DNA of 64,000 nt from Pseudazoarcus sp963975885 (GCA_963975885.1 CAXBIS010000013.1:52241-116240); one strand, 5' to 3'. Shown: positions 1 to 8,983, counted from the stretch's first letter. The notes: generated from the letters alone by a model not told the origin. Made by a program: numbers and translations.

Positions 1-401
1 GCGCGACGGCTGGCCTCGAGCACCGTGACCACCGCAATGCAGCCGACGACGATATCGGTGCTCGTCCAGAAACCGGCGCGGTTGATGATGTCGTCGAGAT
101 AGAAGCTCAGGTAGAAGCCGGTGAGTACCGCACAACCGAAGAACACCGTGTCGATTACGCTACCGAGCACGCCACGGCGGCCGTGCGTGCCGAACACCGG
201 GAACATCAGGAAGGCCAGCATCATGATGCCGGCAAGATGGATGCTGCGTTGGTAGAACAGTCCCAGGGACTGGATGCCCGCGGTGTACATCTGGAACAGC
301 GAGAGCGCGACCGCGATCACCGTGATCAGCCAGATCACCGTACGCGGTTGCGCTGGCCCGATGCCGAAGTCCGGTTTCGCCGGCTCACGCGGTTCGATCA
401 T
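1..401 (-). CDS. TRAP transporter fused permease, TAXI type (N-terminal part)
   Basis: The minus-strand reading frame opens with ATG at 401 (MIEPREPAKPDFGIG) and runs off the left edge after about 133 codons. It encodes a short soluble N-terminus and then alternating hydrophobic segments (around residues 22-38, 52-68 and 79-100), as in the DctQ-like front half of 4TM/12TM fused TRAP permeases. Such permeases move organic acids into the cytoplasm using a sodium gradient and a periplasmic binding protein. The DUF1850 gene ends 18 bp upstream and the TAXI binding protein precedes that, the standard order for TAXI-TRAP operons. The family call rests on this context plus the membrane pattern. The substrate is unknown, and the missing C-terminal DctM-like domain lies outside the window. 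Confidence 0.8.
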   Translation of the reverse strand, partial: MIEPREPAKPDFGIGPAQPRTVIWLITVIAVALSLFQMYTAGIQSLGLFYQRSIHLAGIMMLAFLMFPVFGTHGRRGVLGSVIDTVFFGCAVLTGFYLSFYLDDIINRAGFWTSTDIVVGCIAVVTVLEASRR

Positions 402-419
402 TCCCCTTCCCCTTGCACG

Positions 420-899
420 TCATTGCTCGATGATGCGCATCACCGCCGCGCGCCCAGCCAGTTGTCGGCTCAGCGAGTGCACCGCGCCATCGATTTCGAT
501 GCGATGGTCGACCGCGACCGATCCGACCCGCAGACGCAAGGCATTGTCGGCAATCGGCTGGTCGATGTGTTCGATTCGATAACCACCCGCTGCATCCGAG
601 CGCATCACGCCGCGGCCGGGAATATGCCCAAGTCCGGCGGCGAAGTCAGGTTGATGGCTGTGCTCGAGCACGAGTTGACCGCTGCTCCAGACGAAGCAGT
701 CGCGCACCGTGAAGCCGGCGACCGAGTGATTCCACAACAGACACCAACGCGCGCCCTCGTCGATGCTTCGATGAACGGCGAGGGTGCCGTCGGCGCCCCT
801 CACCTCGAGTGCGGCCCCTCCGGCACATGCTGGCGAGGCGCATGCGAGCGCGAACAGCACGCAGGGCAGCCGCCACGCCATCGACGACTGCCCGCGCAC
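420..899 (-). CDS. DUF1850 domain protein of TAXI-TRAP operon
   Basis: Small protein of 159 residues from a GTG start at 899; an ATG at 881 (MAWRLPCVLFALACASPACA) is the alternative. The hydrophobic stretch ending in an Ala-rich cleavage site looks like a signal peptide, so the product is probably exported. The body is a compact beta-rich sequence with conserved-looking Trp and Cys residues (WCLLWNHSV, RDCFVW). Proteins of this family sit between TAXI binding proteins and fused TRAP permeases, and that is the arrangement here. It probably assists the transporter, but its molecular role is not established. It begins 18 bp after the binding-protein stop codon and is presumably cotranscribed. 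Confidence 0.7.
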   Translation of the reverse strand: MRGQSSMAWRLPCVLFALACASPACAGGAALEVRGADGTLAVHRSIDEGARWCLLWNHSVAGFTVRDCFVWSSGQLVLEHSHQPDFAAGLGHIPGRGVMRSDAAGGYRIEHIDQPIADNALRLRVGSVAVDHRIEIDGAVHSLSRQLAGRAAVMRIIEQ

Positions 900-917
900 G
901 CTCAGGGCCTTAGACCC

Positions 918-1877
918 TTAGGGCTTGAGGTGATCCGGAACCGCATGTCCGGCTTCAGTGTAGAAACGCGCGGCACCGGGATGCAGCGGAATCGGCGTGG
1001 AGCCCAGGCTGAACTCCACCGTCGTGTCATTGGCAGCCGGGTGAATGGCGATCAGCTCGTCGGTCTTCTCGAAGATGATCTTGGTGATTGCGTGCGCCAG
1101 CTCATCCGACATCTCGGCGTTGACGACGAGCACGTTGGGGATGCCGATGGTCTTCACCGGCTGGTCGACCTTGTCATAGAGACCGGGGCGCAGCGTGTAG
1201 GCAGCGAACACCGGATCGGCCTTGCGCGCGTTGGCCACTTCCTCGTCGGTCAGTGAGATCAGCGCAATCTCGTGCGTGGTCGCGAGGTTGAGGATGGAGC
1301 TGGTCGGAGGGCCGACACTCCAAAAGCCGGCATCGATCTGACCGTCACGCAGCGCATCGGCCGTTTCGTTGAAGTTCAGCCGCTGGGTGTTCATGTCATC
1401 GTAACTGATGCCGTTGGCTTCGAGCAGCGCCTTGGCATTGACCTCGGTACCGCTGCCAGGCGCGCCCACGGACACACGCTTGCCCTTGAGATCCTGCAGC
1501 GACGTGATGCCGGAATCCTTCATCGTGACGATCTGCACCGCGTTCGGATACACCGAACCGATTGCACGCACCGGCAGCTTGCGGCCATCGAAGCGACCGG
1601 TTCCGGCATAGGCCTGATACACCGTGTCCGCCAGCGCAAACGCGACGTCGGAGTCGCGGCGGGCGACCAGTCCCATGTTCTCGACCGAGGCGCCGGTCAC
1701 TTCAGCCACTGCCTTGTGGCCATCGATGTATTTGTTGATCAGTTCCGCGATGCCGCCGCCGAGCGGGTAGTAGGTCCCGCCGGTACCGCCGGTCGCGATC
1801 GAAAGTTGCTGCTGGGCGGCCGCGAGCGGCGCGAGCAGCGCCAGCGCGCAAGCGCCGAGGATGCGAGTGAATGTCAT
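918..1877 (-). CDS. TAXI family TRAP transporter solute-binding protein
   Basis: Periplasmic binding protein of 319 residues. Residues 1-21 (MTFTRILGACALALLAPLAAA) are a typical Sec signal peptide. The mature N-terminus has the TAXI hallmark of a Gly-rich segment after the first strand (SIATGGTGGTYYPLGG), followed by periplasmic-binding features such as SLQDLKGKRVSVGAPGSGTE. It should capture a small organic acid (glutamate, 2-oxoglutarate or C4 acids in studied relatives) and deliver it to the fused permease encoded downstream. The ATG at 1877 has a good ribosome binding site (AGGAGA). It is the first gene of the operon and is divergent from xseA across a 421-bp gap. The ligand cannot be assigned from sequence. 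Confidence 0.88.
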   Translation of the reverse strand: MTFTRILGACALALLAPLAAAQQQLSIATGGTGGTYYPLGGGIAELINKYIDGHKAVAEVTGASVENMGLVARRDSDVAFALADTVYQAYAGTGRFDGRKLPVRAIGSVYPNAVQIVTMKDSGITSLQDLKGKRVSVGAPGSGTEVNAKALLEANGISYDDMNTQRLNFNETADALRDGQIDAGFWSVGPPTSSILNLATTHEIALISLTDEEVANARKADPVFAAYTLRPGLYDKVDQPVKTIGIPNVLVVNAEMSDELAHAITKIIFEKTDELIAIHPAANDTTVEFSLGSTPIPLHPGAARFYTEAGHAVPDHLKP

Positions 1878-2298
1878 CTTGGTGTCTCCTGTCTTCGTGG
1901 TTGTTATGCGTCACCGACAGCCCGGCCGACGAGACAACGAAAAGCCGGCCCGGCGCTCCGGCATCGTACTCGGGCGACCCTGGGCCGGGTATCCACGATA
2001 CGACACCCGGCTAAACTAGCACAGCCCTCCGGGCACATAATCCGTGATATCCGCAGATCGCGGCGGCGCTCGATGCGGCAATCCACAAAAGCTGTGGAAA
2101 ACCCTGTGGAAAGGATGGGAGAGATCGCCGGAATCCCGTTTCGATCAAGCCTTTGCCGATGTCGCCGCAAGATGATGCAACAAGACCTTTATCAATATTT
2201 TCAACGACTTGAGATTAATCCATTGTTCCGAAAGGAATTTATCGAAAGGCTTGGAGTCCGGCACGCCACATGCTCGGGACGCTGATAGAATCGCGCGC
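1878..2298. other. Divergent intergenic region, TAXI-TRAP operon / xseA
   Basis: 421 bp with no convincing gene. The half next to the TRAP operon is GC-rich. The half next to xseA (about 2150-2260) is clearly AT-richer and presumably holds promoter elements, but I could not fix a well-spaced -35/-10 pair. A cluster of TGTGGA-type motifs at 2079-2113 is described separately. Confidence 0.5.
2079..2113. promoter_or_regulatory. Cluster of three DnaA-box-like motifs
   Basis: Three 9-mers resemble the DnaA box TTATCCACA: CAATCCACA (2079-2087), TGTGGAAAA (2093-2101, reverse complement TTTTCCACA) and TGTGGAAAG (2105-2113, reverse complement CTTTCCACA). The first two form an inverted repeat with a 5-bp gap, and the last two are direct repeats 12 bp apart. 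Whether DnaA or another regulator binds here is inference. Confidence 0.3.
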
Positions 2299-3663
2299 AT
2301 GCCTCACCCTGGTCTGCCCGACCGTCCGCTTGCGGTCGGAGAACTCAATCGCCTCGCCCGTGAATGGCTAGAGGGCGGCTTTCCGCTGCTGCGCGTCACG
2401 GGCGAGGTATCCAACATCGCCCGCCCGGCTTCCGGCCATCTGTATTTCACGCTCAAGGACGAACGCGCCCAGGTGCGTTGCACCATGTGGCGCAGCCGCG
2501 CAGAAACGCTGCCCTTTCGGCTGGCCGACGGCATGCGGGTCGAGGCGCGCGCGCGCATCACGCTGTATGAACCGCGCGGCGAGTTCCAGCTCGGCATTGA
2601 AGGCCTGCGCGCCGCCGGGACCGGCGATCTGTACGAGGCCTTTCTGCGACTCAAGGCGCGCCTCGAGGCCGAAGGCCTGTTCGATTCGACGACCCGGCGC
2701 GCCCTGCCGCGCTACCCGCGGCGCATCGGCGTGGTTACCTCGCGCACGGCTGCTGCCTGGCAGGACGTGCTGGCCGCGCTCGCGCGTCGCGCGCCGGGCA
2801 TCGGCATCATCCTTTACGCGTCACCCGTCCAGGGCGAGAGTGCTGGCGCACAGCTCGCCTCTGCAGTGAACACCGCCTCGGCCCGTGCGCAGCGCGACGG
2901 CATCGAAGCCCTGCTGGTGGTGCGCGGGGGCGGCAGTCTGGAAGACCTGTGGGCCTTCAACGACGAGTCCCTGGCGCGCGCCATCCGGGCATGCGCGGTA
3001 CCAGTCATCAGCGGCGTCGGGCACGAAACCGACGTGACGATCGCCGATTTCGCCGCCGACCTGCGCGCGCCGACACCGACGGCCGCAGCCGAGCTGGTCA
3101 GCGCCGACTATCACGCGGCAGCCGCGCAACTCGACGGGCTCGCCCGCAAGCTGCCCGCCGAACTGCTGCGCCACATCGGAACAGCCACCCAGCGCGTGGA
3201 CCGCGCGGCCCTGAGGCTGGTGCATCCACGCGAGCGTCTCGCCCGCTCAAGCGAGGTGGCGACGCGGCTGGGCGCTGCGTTGGCGGCCGCGCTGACCCGC
3301 CGGCTGGAACGCGAACACGCCCGCGTGGACACGCAGGCGTTGCGATTGCGCGCGACGCGTCCACGCACAGACGAACACGGCGCGCGCTGCGCACGTCTGG
3401 GTGAGCGGCTGACGCTCGCCGGCGAGACCCTCGTGCGCCGGCGCCGAGAACGCCTCGATTCGCTCTCCGGACTGCTCGCTTCCCTCTCACCGCAGGCCAC
3501 GCTGTCACGCGGCTTCGGCATCGTGCGCGACGCGCGCGGGAACATCGTTCGCGATGCTGCATCTGTCGCTGCAGGGGACACAATCGCGGTCGAACTGGGC
3601 ACCGGCGGCCTGGAGGCCGAAGTGACCGCCAGTCGGGCCAGTCCGGGTCCGGGATTGTCTTGA
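2299..3663 (+). CDS. xseA: Exodeoxyribonuclease VII large subunit
   Basis: The 454-residue protein has the XseA architecture: an N-terminal OB-fold (residues about 10-105, including RVTGEVSNIARPASGHLYFTL), then the catalytic domain with the conserved GVVTSRTAAAWQDVL, VVRGGGSLEDLWAFNDE and SGVGHETDVTIADFAAD blocks, and a long alpha-helical, Arg-rich C-terminal half. With XseB it forms exonuclease VII, which degrades single-stranded DNA to oligonucleotides during repair and recombination. xseB is not next to it. I chose the ATG at 2299 (MPHPGLPDRPLAVGELN) because it starts right at the OB domain; the frame is open further upstream, but that stretch has no conserved features. Confidence 0.95.
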   Translation: MPHPGLPDRPLAVGELNRLAREWLEGGFPLLRVTGEVSNIARPASGHLYFTLKDERAQVRCTMWRSRAETLPFRLADGMRVEARARITLYEPRGEFQLGIEGLRAAGTGDLYEAFLRLKARLEAEGLFDSTTRRALPRYPRRIGVVTSRTAAAWQDVLAALARRAPGIGIILYASPVQGESAGAQLASAVNTASARAQRDGIEALLVVRGGGSLEDLWAFNDESLARAIRACAVPVISGVGHETDVTIADFAADLRAPTPTAAAELVSADYHAAAAQLDGLARKLPAELLRHIGTATQRVDRAALRLVHPRERLARSSEVATRLGAALAAALTRRLEREHARVDTQALRLRATRPRTDEHGARCARLGERLTLAGETLVRRRRERLDSLSGLLASLSPQATLSRGFGIVRDARGNIVRDAASVAAGDTIAVELGTGGLEAEVTASRASPGPGLS

Positions 3664-3684
3664 AGCCGCTATCCCTACTAGAAT
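3655..3684 (+). promoter_or_regulatory. Candidate sigma70 promoter for sodB
   Basis: TTGTCT (3655-3660), an 18-bp spacer and TAGAAT (3679-3684). The -35 box overlaps the 3' end of xseA. This would start transcription about 45 nt before the sodB start codon. It is a consensus match by eye only. Confidence 0.4.
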
Positions 3685-3734
3685 GGTCGGGATTTCCCGT
3701 CATGAACCCATGACTCGATAACAGGAGAGAACAC

Positions 3735-4322
3735 ATGGAACATACGCTTCCGCCGCTTCCCTATGCCAAGAACGCCCTCGCCCCCCACATCTCCGAGGAG
3801 ACGATGGAGTTCCACTACGGCAAGCATCACCAGACCTATGTCACCAACCTGAACAAGCTGGTCGACGGCACGGAATACGCCAACCTCGACCTCGAGGCCA
3901 TCGTCAAGAAGGCGCCGGCCGGCGGGGTATATAACAACTCCGCCCAGATCTGGAACCACACCTTCTTCTGGCATTGCATGAAGCCCAACGGCGGCGGCGA
4001 GCCGACCGGCGCGCTGGGCGACGCCATCAAGAACAAGTGGGGCTCCTTCGAGGACTTCAAGAAGGCCTTCGCCGCCTCGGCCGCCGGCAATTTCGGCTCT
4101 GGCTGGACCTGGCTGGTCAAGAAGGCCGACGGCTCGGTCGACATCGTCAACATGGGCCCGGCCGGCACGCCGCTGACCACCGCCGACAAGCCGCTGCTCT
4201 GTATCGACGTGTGGGAACACGCCTACTACATCGACTACCGCAACAAGCGTCCGGACTTCATCGCAGCCTTCCTGAACCATCTGGTCAACTGGGACTTCGC
4301 TGCGCAGAACTACGCCAGCTGA
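3735..4322 (+). CDS. sodB: Superoxide dismutase [Fe]
   Basis: Converts superoxide to oxygen and hydrogen peroxide in the cytoplasm. The 195 residues match the Fe/Mn SOD family in length. Visible metal ligands are His27 (MEFHYGKHH), His75 (QIWNHTFFWH), Asp158 and His162 (DVWEHAYY). Gln71 in the NNSAQIWNH segment is at the position typical of iron enzymes, so iron is the likely metal. The start at 3735 follows an AGGAGA ribosome binding site. The gene stands alone between xseA and transaldolase and ends in a clear hairpin terminator, so it is probably monocistronic. Confidence 0.95.
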   Translation: MEHTLPPLPYAKNALAPHISEETMEFHYGKHHQTYVTNLNKLVDGTEYANLDLEAIVKKAPAGGVYNNSAQIWNHTFFWHCMKPNGGGEPTGALGDAIKNKWGSFEDFKKAFAASAAGNFGSGWTWLVKKADGSVDIVNMGPAGTPLTTADKPLLCIDVWEHAYYIDYRNKRPDFIAAFLNHLVNWDFAAQNYAS

Positions 4323-4344
4323 TCGCCAAGGCGATTTTCAGCAA

Positions 4345-4370
4345 GCGGCCCTGCGGGGCCGTTTTCTTTT
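4345..4370 (+). terminator. Rho-independent terminator of sodB
   Basis: GC-rich stem (CGGCCC / GGGCCG, loop TGCG) followed by GTTTTCTTTT, 23 bp after the sodB stop codon. Confidence 0.8.
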
Positions 4371-4490
4371 GTGGCGACCGTTGACGCGTCAGGGCCATGC
4401 TCACTGCCGCCGCCGGCCACGCCACCTATCTAAGACGATCAATTCGTTGCACAATGATCGGTCCAGACAACCGACGAAATCGGGCGCCGC

Positions 4491-5570
4491 ATGAATCCGC
4501 TTCTCCAGGTAAAAGCACAGGGCCAGCAGGTCTGGCTCGACAACCTCTCGCGCACCCTGCTCAATGACGGCCATCTCGCGCGCATGATCGCCGACGACGG
4601 CGTCACCGGCATCACGACCAATCCGGCCATCTTCCAGAAGGCGATCGCCGACGGTCGCTATTACGAGGACGACCTGGCCGCTCTGCGCCGCGAGGCGCTT
4701 GACGCCGAGACACGCTACGAGCGACTGGCGATCGCCGACGTGCAGCGCGCCTGCGACCTGCTGATGCCGGTGTGGGACGGTGCACAGGGCAACGCCGGCT
4801 ACGTCAGCCTGGAAGTCTCGCCGGCGCTCGCGCACGATGCGTCCGGCACGATCGCCGCCGGCGAGCGCCTGGCACGGGCGGTTGACCGCCCCAACCTGCT
4901 GATCAAGGTGCCCGCCACCGTCGCCGGATTCGACGCGATCGAGGGCCTGGTGGCACGCGGAATCAGCGTCAATGTCACGCTGATGTTCTCGCTCGCGCAC
5001 GTCGATGCGGTTGCTGCGGCCTACGCGCGCGGCGTCCGCACGCTGATCGCCGGTGGTGGCGACGTACGCCGCGTGATGTCGGTCGCCAGCCTGTTCCTGT
5101 CGCGTGTCGACACGCTCATCGACCAGCGCCTGGAGACCATCGGCAGCGATGCCGCGCTGGCACTGCGCGGCATGACCGCAGTGTCACTCGCCAAGCTGTC
5201 CTACCAGCATTATCTGGACCGCTTTCACGGTGCAGCCTTTGCCGATGCCAAGGCGGCCGGCGCGCGGCCGCAGTACATGCTTTGGGCCAGCACCAGCACC
5301 AAGAACCCGGCGTACCAGGATCTGCTCTACGTAGAGCCGCTGATCGGCCCGGAGACGGTCAACACGCTGCCCGACGCCACGCTCGCCGCGCTGCGCGACC
5401 ATGGGCGCGTCCAGCGCAGCATCGATCGCGACGTCGAGGCCGCAAGCGCGCATTTCGAGTCGCTCGCCGCGCTCGGGATTGACCTGACCGAAGCCGGGGA
5501 AACCTTGCAACGCGAGGGGCTGGAGCAGTTCGACACGGCGTTCGCGAAGCTGCTCAAGCTGACCGCCTGA
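4491..5570 (+). CDS. tal: Transaldolase
   Basis: The 359-residue protein is a transaldolase of the longer bacterial subfamily. It shows TTNPAIFQKAI near residue 43, the Schiff-base lysine in NLLIKVPAT (about residue 140) and the later block LWASTSTKNPAYQD followed by YVEPLIGPETVNTLP. It transfers the dihydroxyacetone unit between sugar phosphates in the non-oxidative pentose phosphate pathway (sedoheptulose 7-phosphate + glyceraldehyde 3-phosphate to erythrose 4-phosphate + fructose 6-phosphate). It is a single gene on the plus strand that converges on cheA; a strong bidirectional terminator lies between the two. Confidence 0.93.
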   Translation: MNPLLQVKAQGQQVWLDNLSRTLLNDGHLARMIADDGVTGITTNPAIFQKAIADGRYYEDDLAALRREALDAETRYERLAIADVQRACDLLMPVWDGAQGNAGYVSLEVSPALAHDASGTIAAGERLARAVDRPNLLIKVPATVAGFDAIEGLVARGISVNVTLMFSLAHVDAVAAAYARGVRTLIAGGGDVRRVMSVASLFLSRVDTLIDQRLETIGSDAALALRGMTAVSLAKLSYQHYLDRFHGAAFADAKAAGARPQYMLWASTSTKNPAYQDLLYVEPLIGPETVNTLPDATLAALRDHGRVQRSIDRDVEAASAHFESLAALGIDLTEAGETLQREGLEQFDTAFAKLLKLTA

Positions 5571-5616
5571 GTCGTCCCACGCCGGAAGGCGCCAAGGCTT
5601 ACAGCGTCGTCAACAA

Positions 5617-5641
5617 CGAAAGGGCCCACCGGGCCCTTTCG
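5617..5641. terminator. Bidirectional terminator between tal and cheA
   Basis: Perfect inverted repeat with 11-bp arms (CGAAAGGGCCC / GGGCCCTTTCG) and an ACC loop. It lies between the convergent ends of tal and cheA and has short A and T runs in the arms, so it can serve both strands. Confidence 0.85.
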
Positions 5642-5666
5642 TCATCTTGCGTCGAATTGCCGCGGG

Positions 5667-7583
5667 TCAGCTCGCGTTCGCGGCCAGCGCGGTGAGCTTG
5701 GGCGCGTTCTTGTCGGCCTTGGCCGCGATCAGCAGCTTGCGCGAGATGCCACGCTGGTCGCCCGCGCCGCTGAGCAGCTCCTTCATGTCGAGAATCAGCA
5801 CGATCTGGCCGTTGGCCAGCGTCGTGACGCCGGCCACGCCCTTCGGGCGGAAGTCGTCGAGCGACTTGATCACCGCGTCCTCGCGGCCGGCGAAGGTATC
5901 GACGGCCAGGATGAAGGACAGTTCCGCGGTCTGCATCAGCACGCCGTACTGCGGGCGGTTCTTCAACGGCCAGCCGAGCAGCCCGACCAGCGGCAGCACC
6001 GGCAGGACCTCGCCACGGATGACCATGGTGGCGCGCCCGCCGACCTCGCGGATGTCGTCCTCCGCAATCGGCAGGATCTCGCGCACCATCGACAGCGGCA
6101 CGGCAAAGGGCTGATCGCCCAGGCGCACCAGCAGCACCGGAAGAATCGCCAGCGTGAGCGGCAGGCTGATCACGAAGCTCGTGCCCTTGGCCGCCTGCGA
6201 GTTGATCTCGATGCTGCCGTTGAGCTTCTGGATGTTGGTGCGCACAACGTCCATGCCGACACCACGACCCGATACGTCGGAGATTTCCGTCATGGTCGAG
6301 AAGCCGGGCAGGAAGATCAGATTGTAGCTCTGGCGCTCGTCGAGCGAGCTGGCCTCCTCGTCGGTGATCAGCCCCTTCTCCAACGCTTTGGCGCGCAGGC
6401 GCTCGGCGCTCATGCCGCGCCCGTCGTCGGCGACGATGATGACGATGTGGTCACCCTCCTGACGTGCCTCGAGCCGCACGACGGACTTGACCGGCTTGCC
6501 GTTGGCGCGCCGCTCGGCCGGGTCTTCGACACCGTGGTCCACGGCATTGCGGATCAGGTGGATGATCGGGTCACCCAGATCCTCGATCATGGTCTTGTCG
6601 ATCTCGGTTTCCTCGCCGACCAGTTCGAGTTCGACGTCCTTGCCGAGGTTGCGCGCCAGATCGCGCGCGATACGCGGATACTTCTGGAACAGGCGACCGA
6701 TCGGCTGCATGCGCGTCTTCATGACCGCGTTCTGCAGGTCGGACACGAGCAGATCGAGCTGGCTGACCGCCAGATCGAGCGCGTGCAAGGTCTCGTTGTC
6801 GGTGCGGCCCGACAGGATGTCGCTGCGCAGCGCGTTCAGACGATTCTTGGTCAGGCCGATCTCGCCGGACAGGTTGAGCACCTGGTCGAGCCGCGCGGTG
6901 TCGACGCGGATCGAGGTGTCGCGCTGGCGCTCGGTCTCGCGACGGCCGACAGGGCCGGCCCCGCCCGGACGGTCCGTCGCGCGGCGGCCCAGCGCCTGCT
7001 TGATGATCTCTTCTTCGGGCTTGACCTCGTCCGACTGGACCGGCAGCGTCGCGGCGACATCGCCACCGGTGGCCGCGGCATGCAGCAGTTCCCAGTCAGG
7101 CTCGGCGCCGGCAGGTTCGGCAGCGGCCTTTTTTCCGGCTGCAGATCCGGACGCAGGCGCCGCCTGGGCCACGGCAGCGACCGCTTCGACCTTGCCTTCG
7201 ATCGCCAGCGACAGGCGCTCCATCAAGGCCGGATCGGCAGCCCCAGGCTGCACCCCCTGCTGAAGATCGCCAAACATCTGGCGGATGGTCGCGGTCGCGT
7301 CGAGGATCGCGTCCATGATCTCCGAGGTCAGCGCCAACTCGCCGTTGCGCAGCTTGTCGAACAGGTTCTCGGTCAAATGGCACAGGGCCACCAACTCGGT
7401 GGCGTTGAGAAAGCCCGCGCCGCCCTTGATGGTATGAAAGCCCCGGAAGATATCGTTGAGCAGACCCTTGTCGTCGGGCATGCGCTCAAGGTCGACGAGC
7501 TTGTTGTCGACGCCCGCCAGCAGATCCCCGGCCTCGACCAGAAAGTCCTGCAGCAGTTCTTCCATTCCCGCGAAATCACTCAT
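5667..7583 (-). CDS. cheA: Chemotaxis sensor histidine kinase CheA
   Basis: The 638-residue kinase autophosphorylates under the control of receptors and CheW, then passes phosphate to CheY and the CheV receivers. Domains in order: HPt with phosphorylated His50 in RGFHTIKGGAGF; an Ala-rich linker (about 110-200) that replaces a clear P2 domain; dimerisation helices (about 220-290, ARLDQVLNLSGEIGLTKNR); HATPase with the N box HLIRNAVDHGVEDP and G boxes DDGRGMS and GRGVGMDVV; and a C-terminal CheW-like regulatory domain. It is the last gene of the mot-che operon, 61 bp after cheZ. No cheW or receptor gene is in this cluster, so those partners must be encoded elsewhere. Confidence 0.96.
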   Translation of the reverse strand: MSDFAGMEELLQDFLVEAGDLLAGVDNKLVDLERMPDDKGLLNDIFRGFHTIKGGAGFLNATELVALCHLTENLFDKLRNGELALTSEIMDAILDATATIRQMFGDLQQGVQPGAADPALMERLSLAIEGKVEAVAAVAQAAPASGSAAGKKAAAEPAGAEPDWELLHAAATGGDVAATLPVQSDEVKPEEEIIKQALGRRATDRPGGAGPVGRRETERQRDTSIRVDTARLDQVLNLSGEIGLTKNRLNALRSDILSGRTDNETLHALDLAVSQLDLLVSDLQNAVMKTRMQPIGRLFQKYPRIARDLARNLGKDVELELVGEETEIDKTMIEDLGDPIIHLIRNAVDHGVEDPAERRANGKPVKSVVRLEARQEGDHIVIIVADDGRGMSAERLRAKALEKGLITDEEASSLDERQSYNLIFLPGFSTMTEISDVSGRGVGMDVVRTNIQKLNGSIEINSQAAKGTSFVISLPLTLAILPVLLVRLGDQPFAVPLSMVREILPIAEDDIREVGGRATMVIRGEVLPVLPLVGLLGWPLKNRPQYGVLMQTAELSFILAVDTFAGREDAVIKSLDDFRPKGVAGVTTLANGQIVLILDMKELLSGAGDQRGISRKLLIAAKADKNAPKLTALAANAS

Positions 7584-7644
7584 GATCGTCTCGCTTCAGT
7601 GTTTGCGCCCGACGCACCCGGCCCGGACCATGCCCCCCGCTTTC

Positions 7645-8511
7645 TCAGAAGCCGAGGCTGTCGAGCAGGTCATCGACCTGCTCCTGGGTATTGACCACGT
7701 CGCTGCGCTTGCTGTCCATCACCGGACCGTTCATCAGTCCGTCGCCCTTGGCGGCCGGACGCCGGTCTTCCGGCATGGTCTCGAGCAGCAGTTGCAGCAG
7801 TTCCGCCTCCAGCGCCTGAGCCAGGTCGACGACCTTCTTGATGACCTGCCCGGTCAAGTCCTGGAAATCCTGCGCCATCATGATTTCCATCAACTGCGCA
7901 TTCGTCACCTCGCTGCCGGTGCGCACGTCACCGATGAACTCACGCGTCTCGCTCGCCAGCAGTTTGAACTCTTCAACCGACAGCTCGTTGGCAAACAAAC
8001 GGTCCCAGCGTGCCTGCAGCATCTCGGCGTCGTTCTGCAGCTTGTCCTGCACCGGCTTGGCCTGATCGGTCGCGTTGAGCACGCGCGAGGCGGCCTGCTC
8101 CGTCATGTGCGCGATGTAGGTCAGTCGCTGTCGCGCGTCCGGAATGCCCTGCACCGCGTCTGACAGGGACTCGCTGTCGAGCCCGAGCGCGCGCAGCGTG
8201 TCATGCACCTGGCGCGTCATGTGGCCGATCTTGCTGAACACCTCGTCGCCTTCGGCCTCGTGCGCCGCACCCTGCGCCGGCGCGGCCTCGCCCACGGACG
8301 CGGCCTGCGGCTCGTAGGTGGACGCGACTTCGTCGAACAGCGCCTGCAGGTCCGGATCGTCGCCACCGGCCGCTGCCGCGGCAGGTGCGGGCGCTGCGGC
8401 GGCCGGGGCCGCGGTGGCCTGGTCGCGCCCGGCGTCCGCAGCGATGCTGTCGAACAGCTCCTGCAGATCGTCGTTGTCGCCGGCCTCGTCGATTTTCTGT
8501 TTCTTGGTCAT
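7645..8511 (-). CDS. cheZ: CheY-P phosphatase CheZ
   Basis: The 288-residue protein dephosphorylates CheY-P and so ends the turning signal. The catalytic segment MAQDFQDLTGQVIKKV carries the conserved Asp and Gln that activate water, within a long helical hairpin (about residues 95-235). The extreme C-terminus NTQEQVDDLLDSLGF matches the CheY-binding tail. The N-terminal 90 residues are Ala/Pro-rich and contain two similar acidic segments (DNDDLQELFDSI and DDPDLQALFDEV) that also resemble the C-terminal CheY-binding tail. It lies between cheY and cheA in the same operon. Confidence 0.92.
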   Translation of the reverse strand: MTKKQKIDEAGDNDDLQELFDSIAADAGRDQATAAPAAAAPAPAAAAAGGDDPDLQALFDEVASTYEPQAASVGEAAPAQGAAHEAEGDEVFSKIGHMTRQVHDTLRALGLDSESLSDAVQGIPDARQRLTYIAHMTEQAASRVLNATDQAKPVQDKLQNDAEMLQARWDRLFANELSVEEFKLLASETREFIGDVRTGSEVTNAQLMEIMMAQDFQDLTGQVIKKVVDLAQALEAELLQLLLETMPEDRRPAAKGDGLMNGPVMDSKRSDVVNTQEQVDDLLDSLGF

Positions 8512-8554
8512 CTCATCCCCTACCTTGCTCGACCACCCAATGCGGAGCGGTGAA

Positions 8555-8944
8555 TCACTGTTCCATGCGATCGAAGATCTTCTGCAGCTTCTCGGCCATC
8601 GTCGCCGCCGTGAACGGCTTTACGATGTAGCCGCTGGCACCGGCCTGGGCGGCAGCGATGATGTTTTCCTTCTTGGCCTCGGCAGTGACCATCAGCACCG
8701 GCAGGTGCTTGAGCGACGGCGCCTTGCGGATGCTCTGCAGCAGCGTCAGGCCATCCATGTTGGGCATGTTCCAGTCGGTGACGACGAAATCGAAGCCACC
8801 GCCATCGAGCTTTTGCAACGCCACCACGCCGTCCTCGGCCTCGTCGACGTTGGTATAGCCCAGCTCCTTGAGCAGGTTGCGCACGATGCGCCGCATCGTC
8901 GAGAAATCGTCGACGACGAGAAATTTCATCTTGGGGTCAGACAT
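8555..8944 (-). CDS. cheY: Chemotaxis response regulator CheY
   Basis: A 129-residue single receiver domain. The acidic pocket (VVDDFS), the phosphoacceptor Asp in VVTDWNMPNMDG (about residue 59), the Thr/Ala switch (MVTAEA) and the conserved Lys in YIVKPF are all present. The DFSTMRR and WNMPNMDG signatures are those of flagellar CheY rather than a generic regulator. Phosphorylated CheY binds the flagellar switch and changes the direction of rotation. It is encoded between cheV and cheZ. Confidence 0.95.
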   Translation of the reverse strand: MSDPKMKFLVVDDFSTMRRIVRNLLKELGYTNVDEAEDGVVALQKLDGGGFDFVVTDWNMPNMDGLTLLQSIRKAPSLKHLPVLMVTAEAKKENIIAAAQAGASGYIVKPFTAATMAEKLQKIFDRMEQ

Positions 8945-8983
8945 TCGCTTCTCCGTAGTTTCCGCAGCCGGCCCGGCTCGCCG

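Noticed and set aside
183..1256. Plus-strand open frame at the left end
   Set aside because: Antisense to the TAXI-TRAP genes, whose signal peptides and motifs are clear.
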